From the NCBI GenBank assembly GCA_035556215.1, contig DATMFI010000027.1, positions 1-64,000 of the forward strand: a stretch of 64,000 bases of DNA, written 5' to 3'. This document shows, in pieces, positions 16,455 through 25,681 of this stretch. The notes under the pieces were generated by a model that saw nothing but the letters and a program-made list of their open reading frames with translations, ran no database searches and was not told the DNA's origin. Numbering within the stretch: position 1 is the stretch's first letter; each line of letters begins with the position of its first letter. The position numbers were made by a program, and so were the translations under genes. The stretch is from Palsa-892 sp035556215. Lineage in GTDB: Bacteria > Pseudomonadota > Alphaproteobacteria > Rhizobiales > Xanthobacteraceae.

Positions 16455-18284
16455 ATGCCGCCGCAAGCGCAGACTGCCGCCGCCTTGAAGAACGAGACGC
16501 TGGGGGCGCTCCCCGAATGGAATCTCACCGATCTTTATCCCGGCATCGACGCGCCGGAAGTCGCGGCGGATCTTGCGAAAGGCGACGCCGAATGCATCGC
16601 TTTCGAGGAAACCTACAAGGGCAAGCTCGCGGCGATCGCGGCGGGAGCCGATGCCGGCGAAAAGCTTGCCGCCGCGATCAAGCGCTTCGAGGCGCTCGAG
16701 GATCTGCTCGGCAAGCTGATCTCCTATGCCGGTCTCGTCTATACGGGCGACACCACCGATCCGAAGCGCGCCAAATTCTACGGCGACGTGCAGGAGCGCA
16801 TCACCACGGCATCGTCGCATCTTCTGTTCTTCACGCTCGAACTCAATCGTATCGACGACGCGCTGATCGAGAAGGCGCTTGAACATCCGGCGTCCGGCCA
16901 CTACCGGCCATGGGTCGAGGACGTACGCAAGGAGCGGCCGTATCAACTCGACGACAAGATCGAGCAGCTCTTCCACGAGAAGTCCGTCACCGGCCGCGGC
17001 GCATGGAATCGCCTGTTCGACGAAACGATCGCTTCGCTCAAGTTCAAGATCGACGGCGAGGAGCTGCCGCTCGAGGCCGCGCTCAACGCGCTGATGGATC
17101 CGAGCGAAGCCAAGCGCCACAAGGCGGCAGACGAAATCTCGCATGTGCTGCGCGGCGAGCTTCGCACCTTCACGCTCGTCACCAACGTGCTCGCCAAGGA
17201 CAAGGAAATCTCCGACCGCTGGCGCGGCTTCAAGGACATCGCGGACGACCGGCATCTTTCGAACCGCGTCGAGCGCGAGATCGTCGATGCGCTCGTCGCA
17301 TCGGTGCGCGCGTCGTTCCCGCGGCTCTCGCATCGCTATTACGCGCTGAAAGCCAAGTGGTTCGGCAAGAAGCAGCTCGAATACTGGGATCGCAACGCGC
17401 CGCTGCCGAAGGTCGAGACGCGGACGATCCCGTGGGACGAGGCGCGCGACACCGTGCTCTCGGCTTATTCGGCGTTCTCGCCGAAGATGGCGTCGGTGGC
17501 GCAGCGCTTCTTCGACGATCGCTGGATCGACGCACCGGCGCGGCCCGGCAAATCGCCGGGCGCCTTCGCGCATCCGACGGTGCCGTCGGCGCATCCCTAT
17601 GTGATGGTGAATTATCTCGGCAAGCCGCGCGACGTGATGACGCTCGCGCATGAATTGGGGCATGGCGTACATCAGGTGCTCGCCGGGCCGAACGGCGCGC
17701 TGATGGCGCCGACGCCCTTAACGCTCGCGGAAACGGCGAGCGTGTTCGGCGAGATGCTGACCTTCCGATCCTTGCTCGCGAAGATCACCGACCCGCGCGA
17801 GAAGAAGGCAATGCTCGCGCAGAAGGTCGAGGACATGCTGAACACGGTCATTCGCCAGATCGCGTTCTATACGTTCGAGCGGCGCATCCATACCGAGCGC
17901 AAGAACGGCGAGCTGACTTCCGAGCAGCTCGGCAAGATCTGGCTCGACGTGCAGAGCGAGAGCCTTGGACCCGCCATTCATCTCGGCGAGGGCTATGACG
18001 TCTATTGGACGTATATCGGCCACTTCATTCACGCGCCGTTTTACGTCTACGCTTATGCGTTCGGCGATTGCCTCGTGAATTCGCTTTATGCGGTTTACGA
18101 GAAATCGAGCGATGGCTTTGCCGAGCGTTATCTCGCGATGTTAGCGGCCGGCGGCACCAAGCATCACTCGGAATTGCTGAAGCCCTTTGGGCTGGACGCG
18201 CGCGATCCGAAGTTCTGGCAGACCGGGCTCGACCTGATCGACAGCATGATCGGCGAGATCGAGAAGCTGGACGTGCAAGGCTAA
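16455..18284 (+). CDS. pepF: M3 family oligoendopeptidase F
   Basis: The 609-residue zinc metallopeptidase cleaves short peptides in the cytoplasm. The active-site motif HELGHGVHQ gives the HExxH ligands, with the third ligand Glu downstream in the ETASVFGEM helix. The fold is entirely helical, and the length fits the PepF/M3B branch. The start at 16455 (MPPQAQTAAALK) has a GAGGGA ribosome-binding site upstream. An in-frame extension to 16374 lacks homology. It is convergent with the SIMPL gene. Confidence 0.93.
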   Translation: MPPQAQTAAALKNETLGALPEWNLTDLYPGIDAPEVAADLAKGDAECIAFEETYKGKLAAIAAGADAGEKLAAAIKRFEALEDLLGKLISYAGLVYTGDTTDPKRAKFYGDVQERITTASSHLLFFTLELNRIDDALIEKALEHPASGHYRPWVEDVRKERPYQLDDKIEQLFHEKSVTGRGAWNRLFDETIASLKFKIDGEELPLEAALNALMDPSEAKRHKAADEISHVLRGELRTFTLVTNVLAKDKEISDRWRGFKDIADDRHLSNRVEREIVDALVASVRASFPRLSHRYYALKAKWFGKKQLEYWDRNAPLPKVETRTIPWDEARDTVLSAYSAFSPKMASVAQRFFDDRWIDAPARPGKSPGAFAHPTVPSAHPYVMVNYLGKPRDVMTLAHELGHGVHQVLAGPNGALMAPTPLTLAETASVFGEMLTFRSLLAKITDPREKKAMLAQKVEDMLNTVIRQIAFYTFERRIHTERKNGELTSEQLGKIWLDVQSESLGPAIHLGEGYDVYWTYIGHFIHAPFYVYAYAFGDCLVNSLYAVYEKSSDGFAERYLAMLAAGGTKHHSELLKPFGLDARDPKFWQTGLDLIDSMIGEIEKLDVQG

Positions 18285-18291
18285 AGAATGC

Positions 18292-18320
18292 GTCATGCCC
18301 GCAACAAGCGCGGGCATGAC
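18292..18320. repeat. Palindromic hairpin at a convergent junction
   Basis: Stem GTCATGCCCGC / GCGGGCATGAC with a 7-base loop. It lies between the stops of pepF and the SIMPL gene and is a member of the junction-hairpin series noted at 1366. Confidence 0.6.
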
Positions 18321-18337
18321 CATGTTCAAGACGGAGT

Positions 18338-19042
18338 TTACGGCTTCTGCTTGAGCCGCCAGGTGATCGTCACCGAGGCGGTGGCGGTCAGCGCATCGGG
18401 CGGCATGACCTGCATCTTCTGCTCGGCCGCGGCCGCCATCGGGGCGGCGCGCATGAACGGCACGTTGCGCGCGCTGTCGGAAATCTCCAGCACTTCGCCC
18501 AGTTCGGCGCCCGCCGCTTCGGCATAGACGCTGGCGCGGTTCTTCGCGTCGGCCACGGCATCGCGGCGCGCGTCGTCGATCGCCTTCGAGCGCACATCGA
18601 GGGCGAAACTCACGCCGCGCACTTCAAAGAGGCCGCTCGCGGCGATGGCCGTGACTATATCGTCGATATCCTTGATGTTGCGCGTCTTGAGCGAAAAGCT
18701 CGTCGCGGCGCGAAACTCCGGCACCGGCGCGGGCTTGCCGGCTATCGGATGCGGCGTCGTGTTGGTGATGTGGAAGGTTGAGCTTTTGATTTCGAGACCC
18801 TTGGCGGCAAGGCCCTTCAGCACATCGGCGGCGCGCGTCGCGCGGGCGCGATGCGTCTTGCTCGCGGCGTCGAGCGACGAGGCGACGGTCGTGACGTCGG
18901 CGGTGATGGCGGCGTAATCGGGCGGCGCTTCGCTGCGGCCGTCGCCGCTCACGGTGATCGCCGGTCCGCGATCAAGCGTTGCGTTCTGGGCAAGCGCGGG
19001 AAACGAAAGAACCGCGAGCAGCAGGGCGATCAGCAGGCGCAT
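18338..19042 (-). CDS. SIMPL domain (DUF541) periplasmic protein
   Basis: The 234-residue protein has a clear signal peptide (MRLLIALLLAVLSFPALAQ) followed by a SIMPL/DUF541 domain. Typical segments are ITVSGDGRSEAPPDYA, the central FEVRGVSFALDVRSKAIDDA and the C-terminal VTITWRL strand. Family members form large oligomers in the periplasm, and their role is poorly defined (oxidative stress and outer-membrane links have been proposed). No operon partner is apparent. It is convergent with pepF and divergent from the ABC1 kinase gene. Confidence 0.88.
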   Translation of the reverse strand: MRLLIALLLAVLSFPALAQNATLDRGPAITVSGDGRSEAPPDYAAITADVTTVASSLDAASKTHRARATRAADVLKGLAAKGLEIKSSTFHITNTTPHPIAGKPAPVPEFRAATSFSLKTRNIKDIDDIVTAIAASGLFEVRGVSFALDVRSKAIDDARRDAVADAKNRASVYAEAAGAELGEVLEISDSARNVPFMRAAPMAAAAEQKMQVMPPDALTATASVTITWRLKQKP

Positions 19043-19151
19043 GCGAACCTCCGAAGCATGAATTGCCGCTCGCTTAAGCCTGTGCCGCGTGGCGAATATT
19101 GGGCCGCGGAATGCCTATCATTTTCGGCAATCGTCCTTATCTTTGCCGGGC

Positions 19152-20549
19152 ATGACCGACGACATCACCGACGACAAGGCCGGTAGCGAAGCGGACGGCG
19201 AAAGAAACCGCTTTTCCGCCCGCGCCGCGCGTTACGCCCGCGTCGGCACTAATGTCGGCGGCGTCGCGGCGAAAATGGCGGGAGCAAAGCTGTTCGGCTT
19301 TTCGCTCGACCGCGGCAAGAACGCGGTTCAACTCGCGGCGGCGCTCGGCGGGCTCAAGGGCCCGATCATGAAGGTCGCGCAACTTCTCGCGACGATCCCC
19401 GACGCGCTGCCGCCCGAATATGCCGGCGAGTTGATGAAGCTGCAAAACGAAGCGCCGCCGATGGGCTGGCTGTTCGTGAAGCGGCGCATGGCCGCGGAGC
19501 TTGGCGCCGATTGGCAAAGCAAGATCAGATCGTTCTCGCATGAGCCGGCGGCCGCCGCCTCGCTCGGCCAGGTGCATCGCGCGGAATCGCTCGACGGCAA
19601 GCCGCTCGCGATGAAGCTGCAATATCCGGACATGCAGTCGGCGGTCGAAGCCGATTTGAAGCAGCTCGATCTTCTGTTCGCGCTGCGCCGCCGGATGGAT
19701 GTCGCGATCGACACCAGCGAAATCGGCAAGGAGATCGCCGCGCGCATTCGCGAGGAACTCGACTACCGCCGCGAAGCAAGGCACGTCGAGCTCTATCGCG
19801 AGATGCTGAGGGATGTGCCCGAAGTGCGCGTGCCGGATGTCTGGCCGGAGCTTTCGACGGGACGGCTGCTCACGCTCGACTGGCTGGACGGCAGGAAGCT
19901 TACCGCGCACAAGGATGCCTCGCTTGCAGCCCGCAATCTTCTCGCAACAGCGATGTTCAAGGCGTGGTGGCTGCCGTTCTCGCGCTTCGGCGTCATTCAC
20001 GGCGATCCGCATCTTGGCAACTACACCGCGTTCGAGGAAGCAGGGGAGCCGCGCGGCATCAATCTTCTCGACTACGGTTGCATTCGCATCTTCCCGCCGC
20101 GTTTCGTCGGCGGCGTGGTCGATCTCTATCGCGGTCTGCGCGACGGCGACGAGGCGCGCGTCGTGCAGGCCTACGAGACCTGGGGCTTCAAGGGCCTCTC
20201 GCGCGGCCTGATTGAGGCGCTCAATATCTGGGCGCGCTTTATCTATGGACCTCTGATGGACGATCGCGTTCGCTCGATTGCGGACGGCGTGAAGCCCGGC
20301 GAATACGGGCGGCGCGAGGCCTTCCGTGTGCATCAGGCGCTGAAAGCCAACGGGCCGGTGACGGTGCCGCGCGAATTCGTGCTGATGGATCGGGCGGCGA
20401 TCGGCCTCGGGGCGGTTTTCCTGCATCTTTCGGCAGAGCTGAATTTCCACCGGCTGTTCGAGGCAGCCATTGCATCCTTCGCGGTTGATGAAGTGACGGA
20501 GCGGCAGAATGCAGCGCTGTCGCGGGCGGGCCTGGTTCGCCCCGAATAA
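19152..20549 (+). CDS. ABC1/AarF (UbiB) family atypical kinase-like protein
   Basis: The 465-residue protein has the UbiB-family motifs: an Ala-rich nucleotide loop AAAASLGQVHRA, an invariant Lys in PLAMKLQYPD, the catalytic loop VIHGDPHLGNY and the metal-binding LLDYG. The family-specific KxGQ motif reads KVAQ here (MKVAQLLATIP). UbiB members support ubiquinone synthesis or lipid handling at the membrane. I take the ATG at 19152 (MTDDITDD). An extension to 19089 has no similarity. Whether it is the main UbiB or a paralogue cannot be settled from this window. Confidence 0.85.
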   Translation: MTDDITDDKAGSEADGERNRFSARAARYARVGTNVGGVAAKMAGAKLFGFSLDRGKNAVQLAAALGGLKGPIMKVAQLLATIPDALPPEYAGELMKLQNEAPPMGWLFVKRRMAAELGADWQSKIRSFSHEPAAAASLGQVHRAESLDGKPLAMKLQYPDMQSAVEADLKQLDLLFALRRRMDVAIDTSEIGKEIAARIREELDYRREARHVELYREMLRDVPEVRVPDVWPELSTGRLLTLDWLDGRKLTAHKDASLAARNLLATAMFKAWWLPFSRFGVIHGDPHLGNYTAFEEAGEPRGINLLDYGCIRIFPPRFVGGVVDLYRGLRDGDEARVVQAYETWGFKGLSRGLIEALNIWARFIYGPLMDDRVRSIADGVKPGEYGRREAFRVHQALKANGPVTVPREFVLMDRAAIGLGAVFLHLSAELNFHRLFEAAIASFAVDEVTERQNAALSRAGLVRPE

Positions 20550-20706
20550 CGGTTGCTTTTTAAGCGGATCATCATTCGCGAAATTTCTGCAAACGATTTG
20601 AAAATTGCATGAGCGGGACCGCAGCAAACCGGTTGCCCGTGATTTTTCTTTAGGTTAAGCCTTTCTGGAATTTCACACTTTCGTCAGATTTCGACAGGGG
20701 ATTACG

Positions 20707-20859
20707 ATGGCAGACCACGGCGCTCCGACCTATTCGAAGGCGGCGGGTAACGATTACGAGCAGCACGAGCAGACCTACGAAGGTTTTCTGGCGCTGGTGA
20801 AATACGGCTCGCTGGCTGTCGCCCTCGTCCTCGCCGGCATGTTCATTTTCCTTACCTGA
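20707..20859 (+). CDS. aa3-type cytochrome c oxidase subunit IV
   Basis: The 50-residue protein has a polar N-terminus (MADHGAPTYSKAAGNDYEQH) and one C-terminal transmembrane helix (LAVALVLAGMFIFLT). This is the layout of bacterial cytochrome oxidase subunit IV (COX4-like, pfam07835 type). In alphaproteobacteria the gene is often found directly before pntAA, as here (10-bp gap). The protein is a small accessory of the aa3 terminal oxidase in the inner membrane. Confidence 0.88.
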   Translation: MADHGAPTYSKAAGNDYEQHEQTYEGFLALVKYGSLAVALVLAGMFIFLT

Positions 20860-20869
20860 TCCGGTCATC

Positions 20870-22000
20870 ATGAAAATCGGAATTCCTGCGGAGGTCGACT
20901 CCGGCGAACCGCGCGTGGCCGCGACGCCCGAGACGGCCAAGCGTTTTGTTGGTCTTGGCGCTGAAGTGGCGGTCGAGAAGGGCGCGGGCGAAAAAGCCGG
21001 CATCCTCGACAAGGATTATGAAGCCGCCGGCGCGAAGGTGGTGAGCGGCAAGGACGCGGCGAATGCCGACATCGTGCTGAAAGTTCGCCGCCCGTCGAAG
21101 GCGGAACTCGCCAACTACAAAGCCGGCGCGCTCGTCGTCTCGATCATGGATCCCTATGGCAACGAAGCGGCGCTGAAAGATCTCGCCGACGCCAAGGTTG
21201 CCGCCTTCGCCATGGAATTGATGCCGCGCATCACGCGCGCGCAGGTGATGGACGTTCTCTCGTCGCAGGCGAATATCGCGGGCTATCGCGCGGTGATTGA
21301 CGGCGCGTTCGAATACGGCCGCGCGCTGCCGATGATGATGACGCCGGCCGGCACCGTGCCTGCCGCGCGCGCCTTCATTATGGGCGTCGGCGTCGCCGGC
21401 CTGCAGGCGATCGCGACGGCGCGGCGCCTCGGCGCGATCGTGACGGCGACCGATGTGCGGCCTGCGACCAAGGAGCAGGTCGAATCGCTCGGCGCGAAAT
21501 TCGTCGCCGTCGAGGACGAGGAATTCAAGCAGGCCGAAACCGCCGGCGGCTACGCCAAGGAAATGTCGAAGGAGTATCAGGCCAAGCAAGCGGCGCTCGT
21601 CGCCTCGCATATCGCCAAGCAGGACATCGTCATCACCACGGCGCTCATTCCGGGCCGCCCGGCGCCGAAGCTGATCACCAAGGCGATGGTCGAATCGATG
21701 CGTCCGGGCTCGGTGATCGTCGATCTTGCCGTCGAGCGCGGCGGCAACTGCGAGCTTGCCGAGCCCGGCAAGGTCGCCGTGCATAACGGCGTGAAGATCG
21801 TCGGCCACCTCAATGTCGCCGGGCGCCTCGCCGCGACGTCGTCGGCGCTCTACGCCAGGAACCTTGCCGCCTTTCTCGATGTGCTCATCAAGGAAAAGCA
21901 GCTCAACGTCCCCTGGGACGACGAGATCGTGAAGGCGACCTTGCTCACGCGCGACGGCGCCGTCGTGCATCCGAACTTCCAGCCGAAAGGAGCCGCGTAA
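20870..22000 (+). CDS. pntAA: Proton-translocating NAD(P) transhydrogenase subunit alpha part 1
   Basis: The 376-residue soluble subunit carries the NAD(H)-binding domain I. It opens with MKIGIPAEV, has the nucleotide-binding IMGVGVAGLQA loop and the mobile-loop region before the VSKEYQ-like helix, and ends before any membrane segment. It couples hydride transfer between NADH and NADP+ to proton flow through PntAB/PntB. The stop codon overlaps the pntAB start by one base, so the three genes form a tight operon. Confidence 0.96.
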   Translation: MKIGIPAEVDSGEPRVAATPETAKRFVGLGAEVAVEKGAGEKAGILDKDYEAAGAKVVSGKDAANADIVLKVRRPSKAELANYKAGALVVSIMDPYGNEAALKDLADAKVAAFAMELMPRITRAQVMDVLSSQANIAGYRAVIDGAFEYGRALPMMMTPAGTVPAARAFIMGVGVAGLQAIATARRLGAIVTATDVRPATKEQVESLGAKFVAVEDEEFKQAETAGGYAKEMSKEYQAKQAALVASHIAKQDIVITTALIPGRPAPKLITKAMVESMRPGSVIVDLAVERGGNCELAEPGKVAVHNGVKIVGHLNVAGRLAATSSALYARNLAAFLDVLIKEKQLNVPWDDEIVKATLLTRDGAVVHPNFQPKGAA

Positions 22001-22320
22001 TGGGTGAGATGGCGGTTGTCGATCCGTTCGTATTCCGGCTCTCGATCTTCGTGCTGGCGGTCTTCGTCGGTTATTACGTCGTGTGGTCGGTCACGCCCGC
22101 GCTGCACACGCCGCTGATGTCGGTGACGAACGCGATTTCGTCGGTCATCGTCGTCGGTGCGCTGCTCGCGGTCGGCGTTTCGGTCGCGGGCGACGAGACG
22201 GCGACCTGGTGGGCGCGGGGCCTCGGCTTCGCGGCGCTGGTGCTCGCCTCGGTCAATATCTTCGGCGGCTTCCTCGTCACGCAGCGGATGCTCGCAATGT
22301 ACCAGAAGAAAAAGAAGTGA
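22000..22320 (+). CDS. pntAB: NAD(P) transhydrogenase subunit alpha part 2
   Basis: The 106-residue protein contributes the alpha-side membrane helices of domain II. It has three or four hydrophobic segments (FRLSIFVLAVFVGYYVVW, AISSVIVVGALLAVGV and GLGFAALVLASVNIFGGF) and the typical MLAMYQKKKK end. Its ATG shares one base with the pntAA stop, which implies translational coupling. Confidence 0.95.
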   Translation: MGEMAVVDPFVFRLSIFVLAVFVGYYVVWSVTPALHTPLMSVTNAISSVIVVGALLAVGVSVAGDETATWWARGLGFAALVLASVNIFGGFLVTQRMLAMYQKKKK

Positions 22321-22334
22321 CGGCGGAGTAGATC

Positions 22335-23732
22335 ATGACTGGCAATATCGTCGCGCTTCTTTACCTCGCCGCAGGCGTGCTGTTCATTCTCGCGCTGCGC
22401 GGCCTCTCCAATCCGGAAACGTCCCGTCAGGGCAACCGCTTCGGCATGATCGGCATGGCGATCGCGGTCGCAACGACGCTCGCCGCTTCGCCGCCCGCGG
22501 GCCCGATCGGCTGGGCGCTCGTCATCGGCGGCATCGCGGCCGGCGGCGCCATCGGCGCCGTTACCGCGCGCCGCATCTCGATGACGGCGATGCCCGAACT
22601 CGTCGCCGCCTTCCATTCGCTGGTCGGCATGGCGGCGGTGCTGGTCGCGGCCGGTGCGCTCTATGCGCCTTCGGCCTTCGGCATCGGAACTCCGGGCCAC
22701 ATCCACGGCCAGAGCATCATCGAGATGTCGCTTGGCGTCGCCATCGGCGCGCTGACCTTCACCGGCTCGGTGATCGCGTTCCTCAAGCTCTCCGGCCGCA
22801 TGAGCGGCGCGCCGATCATCATTCCCGGCCGCCACTTCATCAATATCGCGCTCGGGCTTGCGCTGATCTTCTTCATCTACGGCTTCATGGTCTCCCAGAG
22901 CCATCTCGATTTCTGGATCATCACCGGCATCGCGCTTCTGTTGGGCGTTCTCATCATCATCCCGATCGGCGGCGCCGACATGCCGGTCGTGATCTCGATG
23001 CTGAATTCCTATTCGGGCTGGGCGGCGGCCGGCATCGGCTTCACGCTCGGCAACACCGCGCTGATCGTTACCGGCGCGCTGGTCGGCTCTTCCGGCGCGA
23101 TTCTCTCGTACATCATGTGCAAGGGCATGAACCGGAGCTTCATCTCGGTCATCCTCGGCGGCTTCGGCGGCGAGACCGCCGGCCCCGGCGGCGGCAAAAC
23201 CGAGACGCGGCCGGTCAAGCAGGGCTCGGCGGACGACGCGGCCTTCATCATGAAGAACGCCGAGAAGGTCATCATCGTGCCGGGCTACGGCATGGCGGTG
23301 GCGCAGGCGCAGCACGCGCTCCGCGAGATGGCCGACAAGCTCAAGGAGGAAGGCGTAGAAGTGAAATACGCCATTCATCCGGTCGCCGGCCGCATGCCCG
23401 GCCACATGAACGTGCTTCTCGCCGAAGCCAACGTGCCTTACGACGAAGTGTTCGAGCTGGAGGACATCAACTCGGAATTCGCGCAGGCGGACGTTGCCTT
23501 TGTCATCGGCGCGAATGACGTCACCAATCCGTCGGCCAAGACCGACCCGAAGTCGCCGATCTTCGGCATGCCGGTCCTGGACGTCGAGAAGGCAAAGACG
23601 GTGCTGTTCATCAAGCGCGGCATGGGCTCGGGCTATGCCGGCGTCGAGAACGAGTTGTTCTTCCGCGACAACACGATGATGCTGTTCGCCGACGCCAAGA
23701 AGATGGTCGAGAACATCGTCAAGGCGCTCTAG
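22335..23732 (+). CDS. pntB: NAD(P) transhydrogenase subunit beta
   Basis: The 465-residue protein has about nine transmembrane helices in its first 260 residues and the soluble NADP(H)-binding domain III at the C-terminus. The GYGMAVAQAQ nucleotide loop, HPVAGRMPGHMNVLLAEA and VIGANDVTNPSA are visible. It provides the proton channel and the NADPH site of the transhydrogenase. It begins 14 bp after pntAB and is the last gene of the operon. A 23-bp palindrome follows. Confidence 0.96.
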   Translation: MTGNIVALLYLAAGVLFILALRGLSNPETSRQGNRFGMIGMAIAVATTLAASPPAGPIGWALVIGGIAAGGAIGAVTARRISMTAMPELVAAFHSLVGMAAVLVAAGALYAPSAFGIGTPGHIHGQSIIEMSLGVAIGALTFTGSVIAFLKLSGRMSGAPIIIPGRHFINIALGLALIFFIYGFMVSQSHLDFWIITGIALLLGVLIIIPIGGADMPVVISMLNSYSGWAAAGIGFTLGNTALIVTGALVGSSGAILSYIMCKGMNRSFISVILGGFGGETAGPGGGKTETRPVKQGSADDAAFIMKNAEKVIIVPGYGMAVAQAQHALREMADKLKEEGVEVKYAIHPVAGRMPGHMNVLLAEANVPYDEVFELEDINSEFAQADVAFVIGANDVTNPSAKTDPKSPIFGMPVLDVEKAKTVLFIKRGMGSGYAGVENELFFRDNTMMLFADAKKMVENIVKAL

Positions 23733-23759
23733 GCGCCTTCACCTTCGACATGATTGCAG

Positions 23760-23782
23760 ATCGCCGGGCTTGTCCCGGCGAT
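23760..23782. repeat. Palindromic ATCGCCGGG-cttgt-CCCGGCGAT hairpin
   Basis: A perfect 9-bp stem with the 5-base loop cttgt lies in the gap between convergent pntB and the M48 protease gene. It is the same type as the hairpin at 1366-1388 (loop acaag, its complement). Confidence 0.65.
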
Positions 23783-23794
23783 TTGCTTTGGAGC

Positions 23795-24952
23795 CTAGCC
23801 CCACGGGCCCTGCTGGGCCTTCGGCGCGGGGCCGGAGGGGGACGGCGGATCGCCCCAGGGATTGGGCTTGTCTTGCGAGCTTTCTTGGGAGCTTTCTTGC
23901 GAGCCTTCTTGCGGAATCTGCTGCTCGCGGGCGTCCATCTGCTCTTGTTCCTCGCCTTCCAGCGGCGGCAGCGCGATGGGGCCGGGGTCATGGCCGCCGG
24001 CGAGCGTGACGAGCTTATAGACGCGCGCGTCGATCGAGGGATGGGTCGCGAAGAGATCCGAAAATCCCGTGCGCGGATTGTCGATGCACATCTCCATGAC
24101 GGCGGAGGGCGAACCCGGCAGTTCGCCGCGGTTCTCGATCTTGCGCAGCGCCGAGATCATCGCATCGGGATTCTTGGTGAGTTCGACGGCGCCGGCGTCG
24201 GCGAGATATTCGCGCGAGCGCGAGAGCGCGAGCCGCACCACGACCGAGAGAAGCCAGGCCACCATGATGAGGACAACCGCGATCAGGATCGCCGCAACGG
24301 CGCCGCCCTTCTTGTCGCTCGACGAGGACGACGAGCGGTAGCGAAGGCCGCCTTGGGTGAGCATGCGAAACAGCATCTCGCCGAAGAACGACACGACGCC
24401 GGCGATGACCATGGCGATCACCATCATGCGCACGTCGCCGTTGCGGATATGCGTCAGCTCATGGCCGAGTACGGCCTCAAGCTCCGCATCGTTGAGCCGG
24501 TCCATGAGGCCGGTCGTGACGGTGATCGAATATTGCCGCTGATTGAGGCCGGTCGCGAAAGCGTTGAGCGCGTCGCTTTGCATGATCTTGAGCCGCGGCA
24601 TCGGGATGCCGCGCGCGACGCAAAGATTTTCGAGGAGGTTATAGAGCCGCGGTTCTTCCTTGCGCGTGACGGATTCCGAGCCTGTCATCGCGTCGATCAT
24701 GGCCTGGTGGAAGTAGTAGGCGATGCCGATCCAGACGATCGCGCCGATGGTGGCGAACGGCACTGAGCGCCAGAAATCGTATTTCGCCACCCAGAGGATG
24801 CTGTTCAGCGAGAAGCCCGGATGCAGCCATGCTTCCGCGACGAGCGCGCCGGCAAAGACCAGCACATAGACGAGCAGGAACAGGCCCGCGAGCAGGAATG
24901 CCGAGCGGATCTTGTTGGCGCGGATATGCGAGTAGAGGCCGTAGGCCGCCAT
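23795..24952 (-). CDS. M48 family zinc metalloprotease, HtpX-like
   Basis: The 385-residue inner-membrane protease has two N-terminal transmembrane helices, then the zinc motif GHELTHIRNGD. Two further hydrophobic helices and the third ligand region SREYLADAGAVEL follow. The substrate-loop FATHPSIDARV is present. A Ser/Gln/Pro-rich tail follows, with three related QESSQ units. Such proteases clear damaged membrane proteins. LemA lies immediately upstream on the same strand, a conserved pairing, which suggests a shared envelope function. Confidence 0.92.
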   Translation of the reverse strand: MAAYGLYSHIRANKIRSAFLLAGLFLLVYVLVFAGALVAEAWLHPGFSLNSILWVAKYDFWRSVPFATIGAIVWIGIAYYFHQAMIDAMTGSESVTRKEEPRLYNLLENLCVARGIPMPRLKIMQSDALNAFATGLNQRQYSITVTTGLMDRLNDAELEAVLGHELTHIRNGDVRMMVIAMVIAGVVSFFGEMLFRMLTQGGLRYRSSSSSSDKKGGAVAAILIAVVLIMVAWLLSVVVRLALSRSREYLADAGAVELTKNPDAMISALRKIENRGELPGSPSAVMEMCIDNPRTGFSDLFATHPSIDARVYKLVTLAGGHDPGPIALPPLEGEEQEQMDAREQQIPQEGSQESSQESSQDKPNPWGDPPSPSGPAPKAQQGPWG

Positions 24953-25014
24953 GCTCCGGTATCTCCGCTAGGGGCGGCGCGCGGCCGCCCCGGTGGCGTA
25001 TCAGAACGATAGCG

Positions 25015-25584
25015 TCAGAACTTGACGGAAGGCGTCTCGCCCACGGTCGCGCGGGTTTCGCCGAGGTCGAAGAACGTCTTCTCGTGGAAGCCGAGCGTGG
25101 CGGCGAAGAGGGCCGCGGGGAAACGCTGAATGCCGGTGTTGTATTCCTGCACGGCATTGTTGAAGAAGCGGCGCGCGGCGGCGATCTTGTTTTCGAGATC
25201 GGAAAGTTCCGCCTGCAATTGCTGGAAGTTCGCGCTCGCTTTCAGATCGGGATAGGATTCGGCCAAAGCGAGCAGCCCGCGGATCGCGCCGGTAAGCTGG
25301 TTTTCGGCGGCGGCGACGTCGCCCGGCGACTTCGCACCCATCGCCGCGTTGCGGGCCTGAATCACCGCGTCGAGGGTGCCGCGTTCATGCGCCGCATAGC
25401 CTTTCACGGTTTCGACGAGGTTAGGTATCAGATCATGACGCTGCTTGAGCTGCACGTCGATGTCGGCGAAGGCCTGGTTGACGCGCTGCCGGAGCGTAAC
25501 GAGGCCGTTGTAAACGAAGATCGCCGAGAGAATGAGAAAGCCGATAATTCCGAGAATGATCCAGCCCGAATTCGACATGAACAT
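25015..25584 (-). CDS. lemA: LemA family protein
   Basis: The 189-residue protein has one N-terminal transmembrane helix (WIILGIIGFLILSAIFVYN) followed by a long helical domain. The LemA signatures QRHDLIPNLVETVKGYA, LKASANFQQLQAELSDLENKI and FNNAVQEYN are visible. It is likely anchored in the inner membrane with the coiled domain outside the cytoplasm. It is cotranscribed with the M48 protease downstream. The biochemical role is unknown. Confidence 0.95.
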   Translation of the reverse strand: MFMSNSGWIILGIIGFLILSAIFVYNGLVTLRQRVNQAFADIDVQLKQRHDLIPNLVETVKGYAAHERGTLDAVIQARNAAMGAKSPGDVAAAENQLTGAIRGLLALAESYPDLKASANFQQLQAELSDLENKIAAARRFFNNAVQEYNTGIQRFPAALFAATLGFHEKTFFDLGETRATVGETPSVKF

Positions 25585-25681
25585 GCTCCCTCTGGCGCGC
25601 CGGCGGCGCGTGTTCCGTCACAACTAGCGCATAAATCGGTTATGCGCGCCATTCCCGCAAGGGCGAAATGATTAGGGCAAG

